NCBI GenBank assembly: GCA_022818135.1
Contig: JAFMSR010000002.1
Location: 45,945,699-46,009,698, forward strand
Direction: 5' to 3'
Length of the DNA: 64,000 nucleotides
DNA from: Saxidomus purpurata
Taxonomy: Eukaryota; Mollusca; Bivalvia; Venerida; Veneridae
Shown here: piece after piece, positions 49,301 through 61,300 of the stretch
Layout: each line of letters opens with the position of its first letter
Position numbering within the stretch: position 1 is the first letter of the stretch
The notes under the pieces: model-generated
What the model was told of the DNA's origin: nothing
Databases searched by the model: none
What the model saw: the letters and a program-made list of their open reading frames with translations, nothing else
Made by a program: the position numbers and the translations under genes

Positions 49301-52300
49301 TTTGAGACTGGTCATGCTTGTCACAGACAAAAGTTACGTCGTAACTAATTTTAGGTGCTTAGGTTAATTCAAAATTCCCTATCTGAATATTCAATATGTG
49401 ATTAGCAGGACCAATGGGCTGGGTGTACAGATGTATGGAGGATGGTGTGGACCCAAGATCCATCCTAAGACAGGTTATAACAGATGAGAATGAGATACCA
49501 GATGTAGATGATTTCACACTATGGAAGCTGGTGGTGAATCTGGTGTCAGAACCACCTCCTAGAAACAAACTGCCTGATGTAAATACACTTGAGGATGTAA
49601 TACAGTTGTTGCATAAGTGTAAGAAAATCATGGTTCTTACTGGAGCAGGGGTATGCACAATATTCTTCATCATTCTTTTGTTTGAATTATTGCCTCGGTG
49701 GCTGTATTGTTTGATAATGAACCCGGAGGACCTCAATTTTGACGTCTTGTAGATGTATGGCCATGTGAGATGTGTTCATGGGAACATGTGCCTTTGTCCA
49801 CCCAGTCGGAAATGAGTCAATAAATGAAAATAAGTGGCTCTCCCGAATGTAAGTGATTGGTTGGAAGAGCAGTTGTTTTGCAATTGAGCTAAAATGAAGT
49901 AGAACAAAGTAAAGGGAAAATAACTTGGGCAAAACTGTGCAGTCTAAGTTTGGAACATTGCAAAGTAAAAGTTTATATTAAAATCAAGATCCAATAAAAA
50001 ACAGTTGTTCTGTGAAATATGTATTCTAATTTTAAAAGTAGTGGTAGATTATATTAAAAATAAACTCTGACAGAGCTAGATTGTATACATGGAAACAAAT
50101 ACCACATAATATCACAGAACATCTGTATTCCTATATGCAAAACAATGTTTATTTTACTATTCAAGTTTGTATATATTTGATAGTCACTGCTACATGTTTA
50201 TGACTGCTCTATATTTCAGGTATCAGTGTCATGTGGTATCCCTGACTTCAGATCCAGGAATGGTATATATGCTAGACTAGCTATAGACTTCCCAGATTTG
50301 CCAGACCCCCAGGCCATGTTTGATATAGGCTACTTCAAAAAGGACCAGAGACCCTTCTTCAAATTCGCTAAGGTATAGGCAGTCATGAGTTTTCTTCTGA
50401 GATATATGGAACAATTCAATTGTATTTTTATGCCCCCGAAGGGAGGCATATTAAAATCGCACTGTCCGTCCGTCTGTCCGTGCTTACATTTGGATACTTA
50501 GGTGGCTATAGGAACAATAGGTAACAGTAAATACTCTTTGATGTCATTCATTCCGTAAGCTCTTAGGTGGCTATGTTTTCTCTTACGTGGCTAAAATAAC
50601 AATGGAGAGAACAATAGAGTAGCCACATAAGTATCCATATGTTAGAACGTCCGTCTGTCCGTCCCCACTTACAATTCGTGTCCGGACTGTAACTCTGTCA
50701 TGCATTGAAGGATTTTAAAATAACTTGGCACACATGTCTAGCACATCAAGACGACGTGTCGCGTGCAAGACCCACATCCCTACCTCAAAGGTCAAGGTCA
50801 CACTTGGAGTATGAAGGTTATGGAATCTTCTATATATGCACACATTCGTGTCCGGACTGTAACTTTGTCATGCATTGAAGGATTTTAAAATAACCTGGCA
50901 CAAATGTCTAGCACGTCAAGACGATGTGTCGCGTACAAGACCAACGTCCCTAGCTCAAAGGTCAAGGTCATACTTAGAGTTTGAAGGTAATGGATTCCTC
51001 TATATATGCACACATTCGTGTCCGGACTGTAACTTTGTCATGCATTGAAGGATTTTAAAATAATTTGGCACAAATGTCTAGCACATCAAGCCGACGTGTC
51101 GTGTACAAGACCCACGTCCCTAGCTCAAAGGTCAAGGTCAAACTTAGAGTTTGAAGGTAACGGATTCCTCTATATATGCATATATGCACACATTCCTGTC
51201 CGGACTGTAACTTTGTCATGCATTGAAGGATTTTAAAATAACTTGACACAAATGTCTAGCACATCAACACGACGTGTGGCGTGCAAGACCCACGTCCCTA
51301 GCTCAAAGGTCAAGGTCACACTTAGAGTTTGAAGGTAATGGATTCCTCTATATATGCATATATACACACATTCGTGTCCGGACTGTAACTTTGTCATGCA
51401 TTGAAGGATTTTAAAATAATTTGGCACAAATGTCTAGCACATCAAGATGACGTGTCGCGTGCAAGACCCACATCCCTACCACAAAGGTCAAGGTCACACT
51501 TAGAGTTTATAGGTAATGGAATCCTGTATATATGCATACATTTGTGACCGGACTATAACTTTATCATGCTTTGACGGATTTTAAAATAACTTGGCACAAA
51601 TGTCTAGCGCATCAAGCGGATGTGTCGCGTGCAAGACCCAAGTCCCTACCTCAAAGGTCAAGGTCACACTTAGTGTTTAAAGTAATGGAAAACTGTATGC
51701 ATGGTTACTCTGTCATGCATGGAAAGATTTTGAAATTACATAGCACATTTATTGCTCACATGGAGAGGACACAGACTGTGAGGCACCTCTTTCGGGGGCA
51801 TTCGTCACTTGTGAGGGACAGCTCTTGTTTTCTTCTACAGCATAAGCAATTCACAGGCATTATTTCTTTAAAATCATGCTGTTTTTCCTAAATTTCACTG
51901 TACATGAAGTTTACATTTCCCATTGTACCCAAATACCATGCTGTTTTTTCTCCAAATTAATGACTTGAATTATTTCCACTCTCTTCTGTGTGTACTATTG
52001 ATGATTCTAACATGATTATTAACCCGTCATACAATGAAATGTTGCCACAAACATTATCTGCACTGAGCAGAGCTTATGCTATGATTGTTTGTTCGTCCGT
52101 TAGTTTTCCTTTATTACATTCTACTGGTCATAATTTTCCTGTGCTTTTCATGAAACACACTTAGAAGGTCGCCTGCAACCTTCAGATCATCCGTTTTGTT
52201 ATAGGAGTATTTGGATCAAAGGTCAAGGTCACAGTGGATCAAAGGTCAAGGTCACAGTGACCCAGACTTCGAAAATTGTTCGAAAGATTTTCACACAACT

Positions 52301-55300
52301 TACTCTTAACAGTCAGTCCAGTAGAGCAATACTTGCCCTAATTGGCCTCTTCCTTCTTTTTGTGATTTGTAAAAAATACTTTTCTTCAACCTTCATACAC
52401 TACCTTGGAAAGTGTGTGCATAACTCTCTCCTACTTTTGTTCTCTTTTCAAGCCAGGGTAATTGATACATGATCAGGCTGTCTTATCTTTGCAGTCAATA
52501 AAAAAATTGTCGATGATCTGTATTTTCACTTCTCTCGTTGCATGTTAATTTCAGTGCTCAGGGTCCACCAAGTTAAGACAAAGTAAACCTGGTACTTTAA
52601 AATTGAAAAGGCTCGATATATGCAATACTTTCCTTGATAATAATACAATTTAAGCGGGATGATAGTAAGCTGTATGTAGTTTTACACAGTTGTATAAATC
52701 CATTTTGCAGGAGATTTATCCAGGCCAGTTTGAACCGTCCAGATGCCATAAGTTTATACAGTTGATAGAGGAGCATGGAAAATTGTTACGCAACTACACA
52801 CAGAACATCGATACACTTGAACAAGTGGCAGGGATCAAAAATGTCATACAGTGCCATGGTAAAATACAGCATTATTAGCAAAATTTGACAACGGCAGAAA
52901 TGTTGACGTCATAAAGAATATAAGTTTTTTTCCCTTGGTTTGTATCTATTGCAGTTATTAGATAATAGAAAATAGAATGGGACTCGTTACTGTATGTATA
53001 CATGTTCACTAGGCTAACAGCTTACTTTGTCATAATGGGCACATTTGACAGTCATTTTGGATGATAATGTTTTATGTTTTGATTCCTTCATACAAATGTA
53101 CTATAGTAGAATATTTAGCCATATTTTGTAGTGAACTGAAAATCTCAACAAAAGAAGTTAGTTGTAGTTGAGTAATTTCTCAACACATATTCAGATCCAT
53201 TATGTGCGTTGAATGCTGTCAGACAAACTTAATCTATAAACCTAAAGTTTTAGTCCTTATTAGTTGAATCTTTGAAGATTGGAGGGTACCTAATTGAAAG
53301 AATAACTAATGATTTTAAGTTGAATGCATGTAATATTTAATATGTAATAGTAGTGTTAAGTCACATAATGGATCATGAACAGAATGGATGTCACCAAGTT
53401 AAAGTTACACTAACCATTAGCCATACATCATTACGCTCAAGTAAGATGATTTAAACACAATGAATTAATTGGAATCATGTTATGAGGGGCGGTCAGAAAA
53501 TATTTTTGGTACTATTTGGAAAGTAGCAAAAATATTTTAAAATTTCAGAGATGAGGCCCCAGTGAGGTGGTAAAATTGTAAAAATGCTTTTTTTTCTGAA
53601 ACAGACAAACCAATAAACTTTCCAGTTGTTCTTTTTCAGTGATTTGCCTATTTGGTTGGGGATATAAACTCACTGAATTTGCTTGTTTGCGAAATTCTAA
53701 GCAGACATTTGCATAAAGAGGCCTTTCATTACCCCCACCTTCAGGGATATCCACCTGATTTTAGGGACAAAATTTGGACCCTTTTCAACTGTAAAAATAA
53801 GCCTATTTTCCCCAATTTTGATGCTGAAATTTCTCAAAACACTGTCGAAATTTCCCAATAGGTATTAGTTGTAAATGGTTCTCCTACAAATGTCTTAGTG
53901 CTGTGTTAACATGCTAGTATCTGAGTCATAGAGCTAACAGAATATACTGTATAAATATGATAGTCATAAATAAAACTTTCAGAGTACAAAATAAGGTCAT
54001 ATTGCATTTTTCCCTGAGAGTTTACACATCATTTCTCTCAAGTGAATGAGACCTTGGACCCATTTCTGGAAAGGTGGAAAAGTCCCTGCCCTTGACTTGC
54101 CTCTTTTTCAGACTTTATTTGTATCACAAGGTGTGTTTTTACTAGAAAAAGGTTGTACTGTCCGACTCCTGTCACGTTTTTAGTTGTGTGCTACATTCAA
54201 GGAAATACATTTTGTAATTTATTATTGTAGATTACAGTTTCCATAAATTAGAGAAAGTACTAAATTAGAGTATAAAATATTGCTATAAACCTAATTAAAT
54301 AGCTGTCAGAGTTTTAATTAATTTCATCAGACTGTCTTAATGTTTGTAATAAACTGCAGATTAAAATGACATCATGTTATAAATGTAGTAAAGGTTTCAA
54401 GCACACCTGTGGGCAAGGCTGTAGAAAATTGGTCATGTAAACTTTGTAATACAGGTTTCAAGCACTCTTGTGTCCAAGGCTGTACAAAAAATGTAACATA
54501 AAAAATGATTGAATTTCGAGAAAAGATATTGTGTACTTAATAGTTATAAAACCTATGCAGAATGTTTTTAATTAAAATAACATGTGTGTTCTGCAAAAAT
54601 GATTAAAAAGTTGTCATTCTAATATGACTTATTCTGTTTATTAGTTGAAGAAAGAAGGAAATTAATTGTTGTAAATTCTGCATTAAACAGTATGTTGGCT
54701 CCTGATCTGTTATGACGTAAATGCAGTCAAATTGTGCCTTATGACAAACCATGACATTCATGGTTGATTACTGCACAAGCCTACAGCCTTCATGGTTGAT
54801 TACTGCACCTACAGCCTTCATGGTTTATTACTGGCCTACAGCCTTCATGGTTGATTACTGCACAAGCCTACAGCCTTCATGGTTAACTGCCTAGCTTTCG
54901 GTCCACCTACAGCCTCATGGTTTTCCCCTACACCTACCCCTACACCTTCATGGTTTATTACTCCCTACAGCCTTCATGGTTTATTACTGCACCTACAGCC
55001 TTCATGGTTTATTACTGCACCTACAGCCTTCATGGCTTATTACTGCACCTACAGCCTTCATGGTTTATTACTGCACCTACAGCCTTTATGGTTTTTTTTC
55101 GCACCAACGCCTTCATGGTTTATTACCACCTAAGCCTTCATGGTTTATTACTGCACCTACAGCCTTCATGGTTTATTACTGACCTACAGCCTTCATGGTT
55201 TATTACTGCACCTACAGCCTTCATGGTTTATTACTGGCCTACAGCCTTCATGGTTTATTACTGCACCTACAGCCTTCATGGTTTATTACGCACCTAACTA

Positions 55301-58300
55301 CACCTTCATGGTTTATTACTGCACCTACAGCCTTCATGGTTTATTACTGGCCTACAGCCTTCATGGTTTATTACTGCACCTACAGCCTTCATGGTTTATT
55401 ACTGCACCTACAGCCTTCATGGTTTATTACTGGCCTACAGCCTTCATGGTTTATTACTGCACCTACAGCCTTTATGGTTTATTACTGCACCTACAGCCTT
55501 CATGGTTTATTACTGGCCTAAGCCTTCATGGTTTATTACTGCACCTAAGCCTTCATGGTTTATTACTGCACCTACAGCCTTCATGGTTTATTGCTGGCCT
55601 AAGCCTTCATGGTTTATTACTGCACCAACGCCTTCATGGTTTATTACTGCACCTAAGCCTTCATGGTTTATTACTGCACCTACAGCCTTCATGGTTTATT
55701 ACTGGCCTACAGCCTTCATGGTTTATTACTGGCCTAAGCCTTCATGGTTTATTACTGACCTAAGCCTTCATGGTTTATTACTGCACCTACAGCCTTCATG
55801 GTTTATTACTGGCCTAAGCCTTCTGGTTTTCTGGCCTACGCCTTCATGGTTTATTACTGCACCTACAGCCTTCATGGTTTATTTGGCCTAAGCCTTCATG
55901 GTTTATTACTGGCCTACAGCCTTCATGGTTTATTACTGCACCTACAGCCTTCATGGTTTATTACTGGCCTACAGCCTTCATGGTTTATTACTGCACCTAC
56001 AGCCTTCATGGTTTATTACTGCACCTACAGCCTTCATGGTTTATTACTGCACCTACAGCCTTCATGGTTTATTACTGGCCTACAGCCTTCATGGTTTATT
56101 ACTGGCCTACAGCCTTCATGGTTTATTACTGCACCTACAGCCTTCATGGTTTATTACTGGCCTACAGCCTTCATGGTTTATTACTGGCCTACAACCTTCA
56201 TGGTTTATTACTGCACCTACAGCCTTCATGGTTTATTACTGACCTACAGCCTTCATGGTTTATTACTGCACCTACAGCCTTCATGGTTTATTACTGGCCT
56301 ACAGCCTTCATGGTTTATTACTGCACATCATTGTTCATTACATTATGAGTAAAGCTAAAACATATTGTTTCTAAAACATGAGGTCAAGAATGATAATGGT
56401 GACCAGGATCAAATTATAGACAAACCATGTGGAATTTGTTTATTAAATGTATAATAATTTTTCCAAGAACTGTTTCTCAATTTACATAACTTCTAGCGGT
56501 TAATATATTACAGGCTCATTTGCAACAGCAACTTGTATGGAGTGTCATCATAAATGTTCCAGCGATGATATCAAAGAAGAGATCATGAATCAGGTAAATA
56601 AATGTTTTCGTTTAATCTTTACCCCTTTTACATGTAAACTTCTGAATGGACTAGTCCATCTTTAAATTTGGACATTGTAATTAATGATAAAAGGGGAGGG
56701 GGGTCCCAGAATTTTTTTTTTTTTTTTTTTTTGAGGGGGATAACTTTTTTTCCCTGAAAATTTACTGAAAGAATATAAAGCAAGGTAGATCATGATCAGA
56801 CAATATGGAATTGATCATGATCTGTAAACATCATTTTCCACCAGCAGTGCCAAGGTTCTGCTGTGCTAGCTACATATATGTATACAACTGACCTTTTGAA
56901 AAAATGTAGCTTGGCTATTTCAAGAGCAGTTGGATTTGAGTTCTGTAAATGCTGTATGAGAAAGTTAAAAACAATTTGAAAGGAAACTTTTGCCTTTAAT
57001 ATAGACAACCTTTAAGGTTAGTATTTGTTGTATGTTTAGTGATGTACAATTTTTTTTTATCTTATCTAAAGTATTTATACAAGTAAACAATGGGACTGAA
57101 CTGTGTAATATTTACACGTACTGAGTTATACAGTTGCCTGCCATTAATTTGAGGTTAGAAGGAGGTATTGCTATGATGGCCCATGAAACTTGATATGCAG
57201 GTAGATTATGTAAGCAGACCAAGCTTGGGATTACTTTAACTAAAAATAAAATAAACAAAATCCAAGCAGTTATCTCTACTAAGAAATGAGATATTGTGAT
57301 TGACACTGATAGGTACATTGTATTTTTAGTTCATCTGAGAACAAAGTGCTAAATGGTTAGGCTTTATGATGACAGAATGTCTGTAGCTGGTGTTCACGTG
57401 AGCACAAAGTGCTAAATGGTTAGCCTTTATGATGACGGAATGTCTGTCGCTGGTGTTCACGTGAGCACAAAGTTCTAAATGGTTAGCCTTTATGATGACA
57501 GAATGTCTGTTGCTGGTCTTCAATAATTGCTTCAAGCAACATCTCATTCTTGTTATCCGGAGAATTCATTATATAATTTCATGAAAGCTGTCTGAAAGCT
57601 CAGCAAACCACTGATAAATGAGAATGGCAAAATCTGTGCATATTATTTTTTGAGGTCAAATGGTCAATTGTCAAATTTACAGGAGTTTGAAAGTTGAAAA
57701 CTGGTCTGCTCTTCAACTTCTTAATGTGGGATTTTTATCAGACTTTTAGGGAAGCAGCAGTTTGAAGTCTAGTTTCACATACCATAATTTTTATTGTGAA
57801 GCCAAAGGTCAAGGTTACAGGGATCTTGTCACCCCTTTATTTTAAAAACCCCTTGTTTGATTTTCATGTTACATAATAGGAAGCATCAGTGTGAAGTCTT
57901 GTTATGTATATTATAGTTTGGGGTCATTATATGGTCAAAAGTTAAACTCACAGGAGCTTGTGGATAGAAAATCTTGTCTGCTCTACATGTCTGATGTAAG
58001 AAATCCCAAATTGATCCATAATTATAATATGCACAACTACACTTTCCACTGATGTTTCAGACCATGGGTTTTGAAGCATTGGTTTGATTAACTGACAAGC
58101 TGTGCTATTCTGAAATGCTAGTAAATTGTGTGGCCCGCACCTGCATCAAGTTGTATAGGTTGCTGACTTTAATCACTAATCCTCTCACTGATTGAGGACA
58201 TGAGCTCAATCCCTAATATCAACATGAGTCTTTACTGTAGTGTTTAGTTGGCAGTTTCAGTTTTTGGCCTGCCTGTACATAAATGAAGTAACATGTACTG

Positions 58301-61300
58301 TAGTACTTATAAAGTACAGCTGGCATAAAACCAGATACGATATTAACTATCACAGACTAAAGTATCACATAAACAAATGTAATTGGCATTACGTTTCAAT
58401 AAATTAAATACCAGTTCTTGATGCTTTATGACAGTTTTGTCCCCATAATTAGAATAAGTCTGGTTTAATTTCTAGAATTTTAGATATTTTTATGATTACA
58501 ACTGTATAATGAAAATTAATTTTGTCAGGAAGCAGTTATACAGCAGAAAATTAAAACACAAACATTCTTGTTAGCTCACCTGGCTACACCAGGGTGAGCT
58601 GGTGATTGATGATTGTCCGTTGTCCGTCAACATTTTGATTCAAATGATATCTCTGAAACCACTAGGCCAATGTTGATAAAACTATGCAGGAATGTTCCTT
58701 GCATGAAGCTCTACCAAAATTGTTCAAAGAATTCCATTCCATGCAGAACTCTGGTTGCTATGGCAACAAATAGGAAAAACTTTAACAATCTTCCCTGAAA
58801 CCACAAGGCCTATAGCTTAGATATAATTTGGCATGTAGCATTGTCTAGTGGACCTCTTCAAAGTTTGTTCAGATTATGCCCCTGGGGTCAAAATTGACCT
58901 TGCCCGGGGGTGGGGTCACTTGTTTTACAAAGACATCTATAGGAAAACCTATTTGGTATATAACATTATATAGTGATCTTCCACCAGGCAAGTGGACTTG
59001 TACCAAGGTGAGCGATATAGGGCCATCCTGGCCCTCTTGTTTACATTTTGAGGTATTAGCATGAAACTATTGTAAATTTCTTTGAATTCTTGAGATCTTG
59101 TTTTTGATTTTCCTATTTTGAACTAATTACAGAGGTTTTTAATTTGCTGCAGCATGCTTAGACAGCGTGCAAAAGTCGTAAAATACCGTCGCTTTCCATC
59201 TGGTTATACGAATTGGCCTAAGCTTTATCACATTTGTTGCAAAAAAATTGTTTCGTTCTCATCTTTTCACCCCAATACACAAGGAAAAAACAATATGTCC
59301 AGTAAAGTCCATTCCCATTTCATTTTATATGACTTGCAAACGTTTGATTTGTAAGAAAAGGGGTCATACGTTTCATATGTTTTTTCGGACAACTTTGAAT
59401 ATGAGTTGTTTTTTGTCAAAAACTAGGTCACTAGGTCAAATATGAGAAAAACCATGTTTATGTTTATGCAATGCAGGCTGCATTTTCCATCGGATCTTTG
59501 CAAAACATTGAACAATTAATTGGTAGTCTAATTCAGTCAAAATGGCAGTCTACTCAATTGAGCGATATATGGCCATCATGGCCCTCTTGTTGAATAAATG
59601 ATTGATTAAAACACAAATCTTTATATTATTCAGTGCTAAAATGTTGAAACCTAACAATCAAGAAATTCCTGTTCACAGATATTGATACAATAACATGAAA
59701 CATGTGAGTAACTTATCTTCAGTCAACATGTATTTTCAGGTAATACCATGGTGCCGTAAATGTGATCCTCGCACACCTCTCTCAGTGATGAAGCCAGACA
59801 TTGTGTTTTTTGGCGAGAGTCTTCCACAAGAATTCCACCATCAAATGTCCGTCGACAAAGACCACTGTGATCTCTTGATTGTGATTGGTTCATCACTGAA
59901 AGTGCGGCCTGTAGCTCTCATTCCCAGTATGTATTCTTTTCTTCTGGTACTGCTTAAAGGTCCATTACTAAGATCAAATCGAATTTTGTTTTAAATCTGG
60001 AATTGTAACGGGTGTCTTCTCAGAAGAAAAAATATGACATACTGCATCAAATGTGACCATATTGTGTTGAAAATTTGAGTTTAACAAAACAATTGATAAA
60101 TTATATTTTGCTTTTTCAAAATTCAAAGTAGGTTTTCCAGTTTTCAGATATCTTTGTAAGTTTCCAGAAATGTCCCAGAGAGAGGCTGTAAATAGGTTGT
60201 TCATAAATAAGCATGCCTATTTTGAATTATTATTGAAGAACTTTACTTCCAATTATGTACAGAGTATATCTCTGACTGTTTACAACATTCAATAAAGCGA
60301 AAGTAGGACAACTTAACACTAACATTCATTCGTTTTTCTGCAGCAGTTTTTCAAACAGGGAAATACTCCACGGCTATTGTAAAGTTTTAGAAGCCAGTTT
60401 CACACTGTATTTCCCTGTTACAATCCAGATTTAAAAAAAATTGATTTGGTGTTAGTAATGGACCTTTAAAGCCCTTTGTTACATAGGCAATACATGTTAT
60501 TTTAAAATAATGAAGAGGGTTGTTAAGATTCCCACAGCAAAATTTTATCCTTCAAGACTCGTGAATGACAGATTTGTTATACAAATGTTCAAGTGTAAAG
60601 TTGTGTTCTCCTTATTCTACAACGCACATTGCTAAAATCTGTTTTCTTCTTATGTAATTCTACAATGCACTTTTCTTTCAGACTCCCTACCAGCTCATGT
60701 ACCACAGATTCTTATCAATAAGGAACATCTACGTAATATGAACTTTGATGTAGAGTTGTTAGGAGACTGTGATATAGTAGTTGGTGAGATCTGCCGTAGA
60801 CTGGGAGAAGAATGGGCTAACATCTCCAGTAAAGAAAATATGACTCAGATTAGTATGGATGAACTGCTGACCCCGAACGCATCCCCTAAACCCCCAAACA
60901 CATCCCCTAAACCCCAAAACGCATCCCCTAAACCACCGGAATCAAAGTCACAGGATCCAAAGGCAGATAACACTGACAGTAATATAGTTAAAGAGCAAGT
61001 AATTAGTGAAAATTCAGGTAATGAAGAGAGATCAAAAACTAATGTTCAAGAAAACTCTAAAGATTCTGTGACAGAGTCAGATGCTAAGTGCCTTTGTAGT
61101 GACAAAGTTACAGAAAATGAAAGTGCAAAAGCCGGAAAATCAGAATTTAGTAAAAACTTGGAAAATGTGTCAGCAATGGAGAATGAAACATCTGATTCAG
61201 CAGTAAAATCTGATGACACTTCACAGATAGAAACTAAACCTTCTGAACCAGAGGCAGATAAAACCACAACTGCTGATGAGGTTGCTGGTACACAAAAAGA

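Noticed and set aside
54753..56325. CRISPR-like array appearance
   Set aside because: There are no unique spacers; units are contiguous, and the context is a eukaryotic intron.
54879..56352. Long open frames through the minisatellite (peptides rich in [14 protein letters not shown])
   Set aside because: They arise because the 25-28-bp unit lacks stops in the frames used and rotates frame each unit; no splice or start context.
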